Shown here: piece after piece, positions 1-8,198 of the stretch
Layout of the letters: the number at the start of each line of letters is the position of its first letter
Position numbering within the stretch: position 1 is the stretch's first letter
Assembly (NCBI RefSeq): GCF_017876755.1
Contig: NZ_JAGIOO010000001.1
Coordinates: forward strand, 496,001-560,000
DNA length: 64,000 nucleotides
Source of the DNA: Crossiella equi
Lineage (GTDB): Bacteria > Actinomycetota > Actinomycetes > Mycobacteriales > Pseudonocardiaceae
Reading direction: 5' to 3'
Translations under genes and position numbers: made by a program
Notes under the pieces: model-generated
The model's input: the letters and a program-made list of their open reading frames with translations, nothing else
The model's database searches: none
Told to the model about the DNA's origin: nothing

Positions 1-2
1 CG

Positions 3-1538
3 CTGCTGGCCGAGCGGCGCGTGCTCGTGGTGCTGGACAACGCCGCCACCGCCGCCCAGGTGCAGCCGCTGCTGCCGGGCGCGCCGGGCTGCGTGGTGCT
101 GGTGACCAGCCGCGACCACCTGCCCGGCCTGCTCGCGGCCGGCGCCGCGCACGTCCCGGTGGGCACGCTCTCCGGCCCCGAGTCCCACGACCTGCTCGCC
201 GCCCGCCTCGGTCACGACCGGCTGGCCGCCGAGCCGGAGGCCACCGGCGCGCTGCTCACCGCCTGCGGCGGCTTCCCGCTGATGCTCACCCTGGTCGCCG
301 CCCGCGCGGCCACCCAGCCCGGGGTGCCGCTGGCCGAGATCGCCGCCGACCTGGCCACCCTGGACGAGGACGGCCCGGCCCTGCACGCCGTGCTGTCCTG
401 GTCCTTCCGCGCACTGTCCACTGTGGACCAGGAGGCGTTCGCCCGGCTCGGCCAGGCACCCGGCCCGGACATCGGGCTCCGGGCGGCCTGCCACCTGCTG
501 GACTTCCCCGAGCCCGGGACCCGGGCGGTGCTGCGCCGCCTGGAACGCGCCTCGCTGCTCACCCGCCAGCGCGGCGACCGCTGGCGCATGCACGACCTGG
601 TCCGCGACTTCGCCGCCCGCACCCACCCCGATCCCTCGGCCACCACCCGCGTGGTGGAGCACTACGTGCGGACCGCGCTGGCCGCCAACCACCGCCTGGA
701 CGACCTGCACGAGGCCCCGGTGCCGGTGCCGGACCTGCCGTTCACCGAGACCTCCGCGCTGGCCTGGTTCGACGCCGAGCACGACTGCCTCACCGCCGCT
801 GTCGAGCACGCCGACGACGAGCGGGCCTGGCTGCTGGCCTGGACACTGACCACCTACCAGCAGCGCCGGGGCCACCTCCAGGCCCACCTGGACGCCTGGC
901 GGGCGGGCCTGGCCGCCGCGCACCGCCTGGGCGAGCCCTACCGGCACACCACCGCGCACCGGCTGCTCGGCCGCGCGCACGCCCGGCTCGGCCAGCACGA
1001 CGAGGCCCTGGTGCACTTCCAGCACGCCCTGGCGATCCCCCAGGACGACACCGCTCGCGCGCACACCCACCGGGCCCTGGCGCACGTGCTCTCCGCGCTG
1101 GGCAACCACGACACCGCGGTCACGCACGCCAGCTACGCCCTGGCGCTGCTGCTGCGCTCGGACTCCGAGGAGTGGGCGGCCAAGGCGCTCAACGACCTCG
1201 GCTGGTACGAGGCCAGGGCCGGTGACTTCGCCGAGGCCAGCCGGGTGTGCGCGGACGCGCTGGACCGGTCGCGCCGCCGCGGGTACCGCGACGGCATGGT
1301 CAACGCCCGGCACAGCCTCGGCTGGCTGGCCCACCGCGCGGGCGCGCACGCCGAGGCCGCCGAGCACCTGCGCGAGGCCGTGGCCCTGGCCCAGGAGCTG
1401 GGCGACCGGTACCAGGAGGCCACCAGCCTGTCCCTGCTCGCCGACGCCCTGCACGCCCTCGCCGACCCGGCGGCCCCGGCCGTGCGCGCCCAGGCTGACG
1501 CGCTGCTGCTCGCCCAGGGCCGCGCCGACACGACCTAG
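3..1538 (+). CDS. AfsR-like NB-ARC/TPR regulator, C-terminal part (cut by window start)
   Basis: The frame is already open at the first bases and ends at a TAG at 1536, so the gene begins before the window. The visible part is the second half of a STAND ATPase regulator: a Walker B strand (RVLVVLDNAA), the sensor strand VLVTSRDHLPG, a GFPLMLTL segment in the place of the GLPLAL motif, a winged-helix stretch ending in MHDLVRDFAA (the MHD position), and about 230 residues of helical TPR-like repeats. The Walker A loop and any BTAD/OmpR-type DNA-binding domain would lie upstream, so the SARP/AfsR label is inferred from family architecture. Such proteins usually activate secondary metabolism. The downstream reductase starts 26 bases after the stop in the same direction and may be co-transcribed. 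Confidence 0.85.
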   Translation: MLAERRVLVVLDNAATAAQVQPLLPGAPGCVVLVTSRDHLPGLLAAGAAHVPVGTLSGPESHDLLAARLGHDRLAAEPEATGALLTACGGFPLMLTLVAARAATQPGVPLAEIAADLATLDEDGPALHAVLSWSFRALSTVDQEAFARLGQAPGPDIGLRAACHLLDFPEPGTRAVLRRLERASLLTRQRGDRWRMHDLVRDFAARTHPDPSATTRVVEHYVRTALAANHRLDDLHEAPVPVPDLPFTETSALAWFDAEHDCLTAAVEHADDERAWLLAWTLTTYQQRRGHLQAHLDAWRAGLAAAHRLGEPYRHTTAHRLLGRAHARLGQHDEALVHFQHALAIPQDDTARAHTHRALAHVLSALGNHDTAVTHASYALALLLRSDSEEWAAKALNDLGWYEARAGDFAEASRVCADALDRSRRRGYRDGMVNARHSLGWLAHRAGAHAEAAEHLREAVALAQELGDRYQEATSLSLLADALHALADPAAPAVRAQADALLLAQGRADTT

Positions 1539-1564
1539 CCCAACGCGACCCCCGAGGAGTGCCC

Positions 1565-2146
1565 GTGTCCCGCCCCGTCATCGCCTCCGTGACCCTGTCG
1601 ATGGACGGCCGCGTCGCCGGTCCGAACGGGGACGGCTCCTGGCTCGTCGAGCACGCCCTGGACCCCGAGATGCGCGCGTACTTCGAGGGGGTGTGGCGGG
1701 GCGCGGACACGATCCTGCTCGGGCGGCGCAACTACGAGGGCTTCCACGGCTACTGGCCCTCGGTGGCGGCGGATGCCAGCGCGCACCCCCGCGACCGGGC
1801 GATGGCCGACTGGATGAACGAGACCGAGAAGATCGTCTTCTCCCGCACGCTCACCGAGGTCACCTGGCCCGGCGCGCGGCTGGCCCAGGCCGGTCCGGCG
1901 ATCGAGGTCTCGGACCTGAAGGAGGCGAACGGGCAGGCCATCATCGTGCTGAGCAGCGTGTCCATCATCCGCTCGCTGCTGGCCGCCGGGATGGTGGACG
2001 AGCTGCGCCTGCACCTGCTGCCCGAGCTGCTGGGCGGCGGCGAACCGCTGTTCACCGACGGCCTGCCGCGCTCGGGCTGGCGCCTGGCCAGCCACACCGC
2101 CCTGCCCACGGGTGCGCTCGCGCTCAACTACCGCCCGAGGAGGTAG
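1565..2146 (+). CDS. Dihydrofolate reductase-family protein (RibD C-terminal fold)
   Basis: This 193-residue protein has the RibD/DHFR-like fold: the N-terminal strand and loop ASVTLSMDGRVAGPNGDGSW, a central ILLGRRNYEGF segment where an NADPH-binding Gly/Arg motif is expected, a SRTLTEVTWPGARL strand, and the C-terminal VDELRLHLLPELLGGGEPLF signature typical of YyaP/YwjB-type reductases. The in-frame GTG at 1559 overlaps the GAGGAG ribosome binding site at 1554-1559. The next GTG at 1565 sits 5 bases after it, so I prefer 1565. The substrate is unknown; homologues are usually annotated only as deaminase/reductase. It follows the AfsR-like gene closely and precedes the LigD-type gene by 28 bases. 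Confidence 0.85.
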   Translation: MSRPVIASVTLSMDGRVAGPNGDGSWLVEHALDPEMRAYFEGVWRGADTILLGRRNYEGFHGYWPSVAADASAHPRDRAMADWMNETEKIVFSRTLTEVTWPGARLAQAGPAIEVSDLKEANGQAIIVLSSVSIIRSLLAAGMVDELRLHLLPELLGGGEPLFTDGLPRSGWRLASHTALPTGALALNYRPRR

Positions 2147-2174
2147 TTCCCGCTGCCGCGGGGTACCCGGGGGC

Positions 2175-3089
2175 ATGCGCACGGAATCCGTGGTGGTCGA
2201 CGAACGCCGCCTCCGCCTGTCGAACCTGGACAAGGTGCTGTACCCGCTGGCGGGCACGACCAAGGCCGAGGTCATCGACTACTACGCCCGGGTCTCCAGG
2301 GTCATCCTGCCGCACCTGGCACACCGCCCGGTCACCCTGCGCCGCTTCCCAGACGGGTCGGGCACCGCGGGCTTCTTCGAGAAAGATGTCTCCCGGCACG
2401 CCCCGGACTGGGTGCGCACGGTCGAGGTGGCCACCCCGGGCAGCGGCAAGGACCGGGACAGCGCGCACTTCGCGGTCATCGAGGACGAGGCGACCCTGCT
2501 GTGGGCGGCGAACCTGGCCGCGCTGGAGCTGCACGTGCCGCAGTGGACGGTCGGCCCACGCGGCGGCATCCGCGACCCCGACCTGCTGGTCTTCGACCTG
2601 GACCCGGGTGCCCCGGCCGACCTGGTGCACTGCTGCCGGGTGGCCGAGCACCTGCGCACCGTGCTCACCGAGGACGGGCTGACCGCGTACCCGAAGACCA
2701 GCGGCGGCAAGGGTCTCCAGCTGTACGTGCCGGTGCGGGTGAGCGCGCCCGAGCGCACCAGCGCCTACGCGAAGTCGGTGGCCGAACGCCTGGCCCGCCA
2801 GCTGCCGAACCTGGTGCTGGCCCACCAGAGCCGCGCCGACCGCAAGGGCCGGGTGCTCATCGACTGGAGCCAGAACAACCCGGCCAAGACCACCGTGGCG
2901 GTGTACTCGCTGCGCGCCCAGCCCAAGCCGACCGTGTCCACCCCGGTGACCTGGTCCGAGGTGGAGGACTGCACCAAGGCCGGGCAGCTGCGCTTCGGCC
3001 CGGCCGAGGTGCTGGAGCGGGTGGAGGAGGACGGCGACCTGTGGCGCAAGCTGCTGGCCCGCCACGGCGAACGGGCCCTGCCCCGCTAG
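2175..3089 (+). CDS. Non-homologous end-joining LigD-type polymerase/primase domain protein
   Basis: This 304-residue protein is a free-standing LigD polymerase domain (archaeo-eukaryotic primase fold). It opens with RLSNLDKVLYPLAGTTKAEV, typical of PolDom proteins, and carries the metal-binding DxD in LLVFDLDPG, the nucleotide-binding PKTSGGKGLQLYVPV loop and the third acidic residue in VLIDWSQN. No nuclease or ATP-dependent ligase domain is attached and no Ku gene is nearby. Stand-alone PolDom proteins are common in actinomycetes and supply gap-filling or ribonucleotide-adding polymerase activity for end joining. The loop has Gln where many PolDoms have His; whether activity is affected is unknown. 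The ATG at 2175 marks the start of homology; the frame is open further upstream but overlaps the preceding gene. Confidence 0.9.
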   Translation: MRTESVVVDERRLRLSNLDKVLYPLAGTTKAEVIDYYARVSRVILPHLAHRPVTLRRFPDGSGTAGFFEKDVSRHAPDWVRTVEVATPGSGKDRDSAHFAVIEDEATLLWAANLAALELHVPQWTVGPRGGIRDPDLLVFDLDPGAPADLVHCCRVAEHLRTVLTEDGLTAYPKTSGGKGLQLYVPVRVSAPERTSAYAKSVAERLARQLPNLVLAHQSRADRKGRVLIDWSQNNPAKTTVAVYSLRAQPKPTVSTPVTWSEVEDCTKAGQLRFGPAEVLERVEEDGDLWRKLLARHGERALPR

Positions 3090-3099
3090 CCGGCACGAC

Positions 3100-3336
3100 C
3101 TAGAACAAGCGCACCCAGCCCATCACCATGGCGACCAGGAACACCAGCACGAGCAGGGTGATGATGCTGACCAGGGCGAGCGCCAGCCGTCCCTGCGCGG
3201 CCGAGGGGCTCACCTCCCGGTGCGAGAGACCGGACATCCCTCCCTCGGCGGGCGGGGTCTCCCCGGGCGGCACCCCGCCCCCGGGTTCGAGGCCGGGGGT
3301 GCGGTCGGGGTCGGGGTTCTGGGGTCGAGAGGTCAT
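3100..3336 (-). CDS. Small single-pass membrane protein, function unknown
   Basis: This 78-residue reading frame starts at an ATG whose complement lies at 3334-3336 and ends in a strongly hydrophobic C-terminal helix (LALALVSIITLLVLVFLVAM) followed by a short GWVRLF tail. The N-terminal 50 residues are proline-, glycine- and acid-rich and look disordered. The arrangement is that of a tail-anchored small membrane protein; no family is recognised. It is convergent with the LigD-type gene, with 10 bases between the two stops, and divergent from the ThDP enzyme. A pure shadow ORF would be unlikely to produce such a clean transmembrane helix directly before its stop, but expression is unproven. 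Confidence 0.6.
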   Translation of the reverse strand: MTSRPQNPDPDRTPGLEPGGGVPPGETPPAEGGMSGLSHREVSPSAAQGRLALALVSIITLLVLVFLVAMVMGWVRLF

Positions 3337-3387
3337 GCCAACCGGGATAACCCGTTTTCCCGCGCCCACACCGGGTAGGGACAGCGC

Positions 3388-5145
3388 ATGGGAGAGATCT
3401 GTGCGGAACGGCTGATCGGGCGCCTCGCCGACTGGGGCGTGGACACCGTCTTCGGCCTCCCCGGCGACGGCATCAACGGGATCATGGAGGGGCTGCGCCG
3501 ACACCGGGACCGCGTGCGGTTCGTCCTGGTGCAGCACGAGGAGGCGGCCGCGTTCATGGCCACCGCGCACGCGAAGGCCACCGGCAGGCTCGGCGTGTGC
3601 CTGGCCACCTCGGGCCCGGGCGGCATCCACCTGCTGAACGGCCTCTACGACGCCAAGCTCGACCACGCGCCGGTGCTGGCCATCACCGGCGCGCAGGAGA
3701 CCGGCCTGCTGGGCTCGGGCTACCAGCAGGAGGTCGACCTCACCGCGTTGTACGCCGACGTCGCCGAGTACAACCTCCTCATCGGCAACCCCCAGCAGCT
3801 GCCGGGTGCGGTGGACGGCGCGATCCGCACCGCCCTGGCCCGCCGCGGCGTCGCGCACCTGTGCCTGCCCAACGACGTGCAGCTGGCGCCCGCCGACGCC
3901 GACCCGTACGAGCACGGCGCCCCCGGCGTCCCGCACCACGGCGCACCGGTCTACCCGGCCGGCGTCCCGGCCCCGACCGAGGAGCAGCTGGAGCGCGCCG
4001 CCCGGCTGCTCAACGACGCCAAGCGCCCGGCGATCCTGGCCGGTGCGGGCGCGTTGGGTGCGAGCCGCGAGCTGGCCCGCTTCGCCGAGGCGTGGGGTGC
4101 CCCGGTGATGAAGACGTTGCCGGGCAAGGCCGCCCTGCCCGACGACTCCCCGTTCACGGTCGGCGGCCTGGGCCTGCTGGGCACCCGCCCGAGCGCGGAG
4201 CTGGTCGACGACATCGACACCCTACTCATGGTCGGGACGAACTTCCCCTACACCCGCCACCTGCCCAGCCCGCAGGACGTGCGGGTGGCCCAGATCGACA
4301 CGGTCCCGGAACGCATCGGCGTGCGCCTGCCGGTGACCGCGCCCATCCTGGGCGACGCCGCGGAGTCGTTGCGGCGCTTGACCCCCATGGTCCGGCGGGC
4401 CGACGAGAAGCATCTGGCGCGCTACCAGAAGAAGATGGGCTCCTGGCGCGAGGAGATGGCCGCGCAGGCCAACGCCGAGCGGTCCCCGATCGCCCCGCAG
4501 TACCTGGCCCACCTGCTCAACACGCACGCCAGCGACGACGCCCTGCTGGCCTGCGACTCGGGCACGGTGACCACGTGGGCGGCCCGGCACTGGGACATCC
4601 GCGGCACCCGCGAGTTCTACCTCTCCTCCACCCTGGCCAGCATGGCCAACGGCCTGCCGTACGCGATCGCCGCCCAGCTGGCCTACCCGGACCGCCAGGT
4701 CATCGCCTTCGTCGGCGACGGCGGGTTCGCGATGCTGATGGCGGAGTTCCTCACCGCCGTCCGGCACGGCCTGCCGATCAAGGTCGTGATCAACAACAAC
4801 GGCAGCCTCGGCCAGATCCTGTGGGAGCAGATGGTCCTGGGCTACCCGGAGCACGGCGTGCGCTTCGGCTCCCCGCGCTCGGACTTCGCGGGCTGGGCCC
4901 AGTCCTGCGGTGTCCCGGGCACGAAGGTCACCGACCCGGTCGCACTGCCGGACGCGGTGCGGAACCTGCTGTCCCACAACGGCCCGGCGCTGCTGGACGT
5001 GGACGTGAACCCGGACGAGCCGCCGCTGCCGGGCAAGATCAGCTACCAGCAGGCGGTGAAGTTCGCCGAGTCCTTCCTCAAGGGCCAGCCGCGCCGCAAA
5101 CAGATCGCCACCACCCTGTTCCGCGACCGGATCCAGAAGCTGTGA
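3388..5145 (+). CDS. ThDP-dependent enzyme, pyruvate dehydrogenase (quinone)/PoxB-like
   Basis: This 585-residue protein has the three-domain layout of the acetolactate synthase/pyruvate oxidase family: an N-terminal PYR domain with the cofactor-activating Glu51 in VQHEEAAAF, a central Rossmann-like domain, and a C-terminal PP domain with the ThDP-Mg motif starting at GDGGF (about residue 443) and ending in VVINNN. The N-terminus IGRLADWGVDTVFGLPGDG is characteristic. It most resembles the YdaP/PoxB-like branch that decarboxylates pyruvate with a quinone or oxygen acceptor. Acetolactate synthase is less likely because no small regulatory subunit follows. The ATG lies just after a GGGTAGGGA stretch. 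Confidence 0.88.
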   Translation: MGEICAERLIGRLADWGVDTVFGLPGDGINGIMEGLRRHRDRVRFVLVQHEEAAAFMATAHAKATGRLGVCLATSGPGGIHLLNGLYDAKLDHAPVLAITGAQETGLLGSGYQQEVDLTALYADVAEYNLLIGNPQQLPGAVDGAIRTALARRGVAHLCLPNDVQLAPADADPYEHGAPGVPHHGAPVYPAGVPAPTEEQLERAARLLNDAKRPAILAGAGALGASRELARFAEAWGAPVMKTLPGKAALPDDSPFTVGGLGLLGTRPSAELVDDIDTLLMVGTNFPYTRHLPSPQDVRVAQIDTVPERIGVRLPVTAPILGDAAESLRRLTPMVRRADEKHLARYQKKMGSWREEMAAQANAERSPIAPQYLAHLLNTHASDDALLACDSGTVTTWAARHWDIRGTREFYLSSTLASMANGLPYAIAAQLAYPDRQVIAFVGDGGFAMLMAEFLTAVRHGLPIKVVINNNGSLGQILWEQMVLGYPEHGVRFGSPRSDFAGWAQSCGVPGTKVTDPVALPDAVRNLLSHNGPALLDVDVNPDEPPLPGKISYQQAVKFAESFLKGQPRRKQIATTLFRDRIQKL

Positions 5146-5195
5146 AAGGAAAAACGGGTCGGCCCCGCTCGGACCGGCGTGCCAGACTCCGTCCC

Positions 5196-5585
5196 ATGAC
5201 CACCGTCCCGACCAACGAGCTCCACTTCATCGCGACCCAGTGCGCCGACCTGGTGCACGCCTGCTTCGACCGCGTCCTGGACTGGACGCCGTCGAGCCTG
5301 CTCGTGCTGGACGAGGTCTGCGCCGAGCTGCTGGCGCAGGGCCCGATGCACCAGGAGCGGTTCGAGCTGTGGTGGAAGCTGGTCGGCGCCTACACCGGCC
5401 AGGTCCTGGTGGAGAACGAGAACGCGCGCTGGGTGGCGGACGACCGCTGTCCCGGCGCCTACGGTGTGCGGCTGCACACCTTCACCGCGCGCCCGTTCAC
5501 GATCGCGGAGAAGGTACTGGCGGGCGAGCCGTACAAGAGCCTGTCCGGGTTCGCCGACAGCCTGGTCCGGCTGGCGTGCGCATGA
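5196..5585 (+). CDS. Conserved hypothetical protein, 129 residues
   Basis: The frame from the ATG at 5196 encodes 129 residues with no signal peptide or membrane segment. It contains mixed helical sequence (LLVLDEVCAELLAQG; RFELWWKLVGAYTGQVLVEN) and ends LVRLACA. The segment WKLVGAYTGQVLVENENARW looks like the core of a small alpha/beta domain, but I do not recognise the family. Its TGA overlaps the ATG of the GNAT gene (ATGA at 5582-5585), so the two are almost certainly translated from one transcript. It lies 50 bases after the ThDP enzyme. Confidence 0.65.
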   Translation: MTTVPTNELHFIATQCADLVHACFDRVLDWTPSSLLVLDEVCAELLAQGPMHQERFELWWKLVGAYTGQVLVENENARWVADDRCPGAYGVRLHTFTARPFTIAEKVLAGEPYKSLSGFADSLVRLACA

Positions 5586-6208
5586 GCGAGGTCGTGCGGG
5601 CCTGGGTGTGGGGCTGGTCGCTGTGCCGGGACTCGGCCAGCCCGGTGGCGGAGCCGGACGGCTTCCGCATCGACGTGGCCAAGCCCGGGCACCGCGTGCG
5701 GTACGTGCTGCCCGGGGCGGACTCGGTGCGCGAGCGCGCGGCGGCGCTGTCCGCACCGGGCACCTGGCTGAAGGTCTGCGCGCCCCGAGAGCAGGTGCTG
5801 CCCCGGCTGACCGAGCCGTGGCTGGCCGTCGAACCCGAGTACCTGATGTCGCTGCACCTGCCCGGCACACCCGCGCCCGCGGCCCCGGCGGGCTACTCGG
5901 TGAGCCTCGAACCCACCCGCGGGTACCACGAGCTCGTGGTGCGGGCCCCGGACGGCGGGCTGGCCGCGCACGGCCGGTTCGCGGTGCACGAGCGGACCGC
6001 GACCGTGGACCAGGTCTGGACCGACCCGGCGCACCGCCGCCGGGGCCTGGGCCGCGTGGTCATGGGCGGCTTGGCCGACCGGGCGCTGGGCCTGGGCGCC
6101 GCGAAGGCGGTCCTGGTCAGCACGGTGGTGGGCAGGCAGCTGTACGAGTCCCTGAGCTGGCGGGTGGAGTCCGAGGTGACGGCCGCGCACCTGCCCGAGC
6201 CCCACTGA
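5582..6208 (+). CDS. GNAT-family N-acetyltransferase
   Basis: This 208-residue protein has an N-terminal region of about 95 residues of unknown fold and a C-terminal GNAT domain. In the latter, VDQVWTDPAHRRRGLGRVVM contains the RRxGLG acetyl-CoA pyrophosphate loop and LYESLSWRVESEV is the closing strand. GNAT enzymes transfer an acetyl group from acetyl-CoA to an amine; the acceptor here is unknown. The start is fixed by the ATGA overlap with the preceding hypothetical gene. The gene ends 5 bases before the -35 element of the ArsR-SRPBCC promoter. Confidence 0.82.
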   Translation: MSEVVRAWVWGWSLCRDSASPVAEPDGFRIDVAKPGHRVRYVLPGADSVRERAAALSAPGTWLKVCAPREQVLPRLTEPWLAVEPEYLMSLHLPGTPAPAAPAGYSVSLEPTRGYHELVVRAPDGGLAAHGRFAVHERTATVDQVWTDPAHRRRGLGRVVMGGLADRALGLGAAKAVLVSTVVGRQLYESLSWRVESEVTAAHLPEPH

Positions 6209-6212
6209 GCGA

Positions 6213-6275
6213 TTGACATGCAGCCGCGCGGCTGCCTATGGTCGGACATGCAGCCAAACGGCTGCATGTCCGACC
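6213..6275 (+). promoter_or_regulatory. Promoter with two GCAGCC-N4-GGCTGC operators
   Basis: A TTGACA hexamer at 6213-6218 is followed after 18 bases by TATGGT at 6237-6242, a plausible sigma-70-type promoter reading into the ArsR-SRPBCC gene. A 16-bp palindrome (GCAGCCGCGCGGCTGC, 6220-6235) fills the spacer. A second copy of the same core (GCAGCC-AAAC-GGCTGC) lies at 6250-6265 within a larger perfect inverted repeat with 16-base arms at 6240-6255 and 6260-6275. One dyad between -35 and -10 and another at the expected transcription start is the classic arrangement for autorepression. Confidence 0.75.
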
Positions 6276-6289
6276 ACCAGTGAGGTCCA

Positions 6290-7075
6290 GTGGACGAGGT
6301 GTTCAAGGCGCTGGCCGATGCCAGCCGCCGCCGCTTGCTCGACAGCCTGAACCAGCACAACGGCCAGACGCTGCGCGAGCTGTGCGCGGGGCTGGACATG
6401 GCCCGGCAGTCGGTGAGCAAGCACCTCGCGGTGCTGGAGGCGGCCGAGCTGATCAGCACGTCCTGGCGCGGCCGGGAGAAGCTGCACCACCTCAACGCCG
6501 CCCCGGTCAACGCGATCGCGGACCGCTGGATCCACGCCTACCACCGGCCCCGGGCCCAGGCCCTGGCCGACCTGAGATCCGCATTGGAGCAGCCGCCCAT
6601 GGACTCCTTCGTCTACACCACCTACATCCGCACCACCGCCGAGCAGCTCTGGCAGGCCCTGACCAGCCCCGAGTTCACCCAGCGCTACTGGGGCGCGGTG
6701 CTGGAGTCGGACTGGCAGCCCGGCTCCACCATCACCTGGCGCCAGGGCGACTGGACGCACGTCGACGAGCACCAGGTGGTCCTGGAGGCCGACCGGCCGC
6801 GCCGCCTGGCCTACACCTGGCACACCTTCACCCCGGACTTCGCCAAGTCGGTCGGCCTGGACGAGCCGACCGGCGCGGCGCTGGCCGCCGAGCCCCGGTC
6901 CAGGGTGACCTTCGAGATCGAGCCCCAGGGCGAGGTGGTGAAGCTGCACGTGGTGCACGACGGCATGCGGCCGGACGGCACCCTCGTCACGATGGTCTCC
7001 GAGGGCTGGTCCCATATCCTCGCCAACCTCAAGACGCTGCTGGAGACCGGCCAGACGCTGCCCGACCCGTCCTAA
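6290..7075 (+). CDS. ArsR-type HTH regulator fused to an SRPBCC/AHSA1 domain
   Basis: This 261-residue protein joins two domains often found as neighbouring genes. Residues 1-85 form an ArsR winged helix (VFKALADASRRRLLDSL start; recognition helix RQSVSKHLAVLEAAELI), without the Cys-based metal site of SmtB/ArsR. Residues 105-255 form an AHSA1/SRPBCC domain (VYTTYIRTTAEQLWQALTSP; FTQRYWG; YTWHTF; GWSHILANLKTLLETG). SRPBCC folds bind hydrophobic ligands, so the fusion may be a one-component ligand-sensing repressor. The GTG start at 6290 lies just downstream of the two-operator promoter, which suggests autoregulation. Its stop overlaps by 4 bases the stop of the convergent methyltransferase gene. 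Confidence 0.88.
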   Translation: MDEVFKALADASRRRLLDSLNQHNGQTLRELCAGLDMARQSVSKHLAVLEAAELISTSWRGREKLHHLNAAPVNAIADRWIHAYHRPRAQALADLRSALEQPPMDSFVYTTYIRTTAEQLWQALTSPEFTQRYWGAVLESDWQPGSTITWRQGDWTHVDEHQVVLEADRPRRLAYTWHTFTPDFAKSVGLDEPTGAALAAEPRSRVTFEIEPQGEVVKLHVVHDGMRPDGTLVTMVSEGWSHILANLKTLLETGQTLPDPS

Positions 7076-8172
7076 CGCGGGAACAGCTCCCGGTAGAACC
7101 CGCTGGCCCGGAACCCGTCGTCGTGGTGGCTGGAGGACCAGGCGATGGGCACCGAGCCCGCGGCCGCGTGCAGGTGCCCCTCCAGCCGGTAGTCGGGGTG
7201 CACGCCGTCGTCGCTGAGCGTGGTGCTGAAGGTGAACTCCACCGAGTCCCCCGGCCCCACTGGCAGCCCGCCCGGCGAGAGCGGCGCGTACACCGGGAAC
7301 CAGTTGCACCGTTGCGCCAACGAGTCCACCGGTGCGTCGTTCGCCCCGACCCACAGCCGCACGCCCAGCGCGAAGCCGTGCAGCCGCCCGCGCCGCGTGA
7401 TGGGCAGGGTGACCGGGACCTCGGACTCCGGCGCGAGCGCGCCCGCGAAGTCCAGCGGCTCGACCTCGGCCACCGGGGACAGGTGTGCCCGGCGGCGCAG
7501 CCCGGGGATGCAGGCCCGCACGTCGAAAGGCCGCCCCACGGCGGTGAACACGTCCTCCAGGTAGGGCAGCGCGGCGTCCACGAACCCGGGTTCGCCACCC
7601 GGTACGGCGTGTGAGAGGTCCAGGGCGACCACGGTGGTGGCGCTGCGGTGCGGGATGAACGCGCCACCGGGCTTGACCAGGCGCTCGCGGGCATCGCGCA
7701 GCACCGCGCCCGCGCCCTCCGAGCCACCGAGGTTGCCGATGATCTCCGAGACGCACACGTCCGCCCTGGTGGGCAGACCGACCTCAGTGGACAGTCCTTC
7801 CAAGACGGTCACCCGGTCCGCGAACCCCGCCCGCGCCACGGCTTCCCGGGCCGCGCGGGCGGAGGCCGGGATGACCTCGACCGCCCACACGTGCTCGGCC
7901 CCGGCGCGGGCGGCGGCCAGTGCCCACACCGCCTCCTGCCCGGTGCCGATGTCCAGCACGGTCCTCCCGGGCGCCAGCCGGGCCACCGCCTCGGCGTAGC
8001 GGTCGTTGCGCAGGTGGTCGTCGAGCATGAACCGGTACAGCCGCTGGTCGTACACCGGGTACTCCCCGACCGACGGCAGCAGCATCGCCAGCCCGCGCTC
8101 GGACAGCTCCCGGGCACGCACCCGCACCGAGCGCCCCGGTGCGGAGATGCTGGTGACGAACGACTCCGACAA
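7072..8172 (-). CDS. PRMT-like class I SAM-dependent methyltransferase
   Basis: Translation most likely starts at a TTG at 8172, six bases after a GGAGGA site, giving 366 residues. The N-terminal helix YRFMLDDHLRNDRYAEAV matches the MLxDxxRxxxY helix of protein arginine methyltransferases. The SAM site is VLDIGTGQE (residues 72-80) with the acidic end of strand 2 in VWAVE. VSEIIGNLGGSE places Glu143 and Glu152 nine residues apart, the spacing of the PRMT double-E loop. A CNWFPVYAPL segment stands where PRMTs have the THW loop. The C-terminal half is a beta-rich barrel-like region. The target is unknown. The gene lies 26 bases downstream of the P450 and is probably co-transcribed with it. Confidence 0.82.
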   Translation of the reverse strand: MSESFVTSISAPGRSVRVRARELSERGLAMLLPSVGEYPVYDQRLYRFMLDDHLRNDRYAEAVARLAPGRTVLDIGTGQEAVWALAAARAGAEHVWAVEVIPASARAAREAVARAGFADRVTVLEGLSTEVGLPTRADVCVSEIIGNLGGSEGAGAVLRDARERLVKPGGAFIPHRSATTVVALDLSHAVPGGEPGFVDAALPYLEDVFTAVGRPFDVRACIPGLRRRAHLSPVAEVEPLDFAGALAPESEVPVTLPITRRGRLHGFALGVRLWVGANDAPVDSLAQRCNWFPVYAPLSPGGLPVGPGDSVEFTFSTTLSDDGVHPDYRLEGHLHAAAGSVPIAWSSSHHDDGFRASGFYRELFPR

Positions 8173-8198
8173 GGTACTTCCTCCCCAGTAACGCGCGA

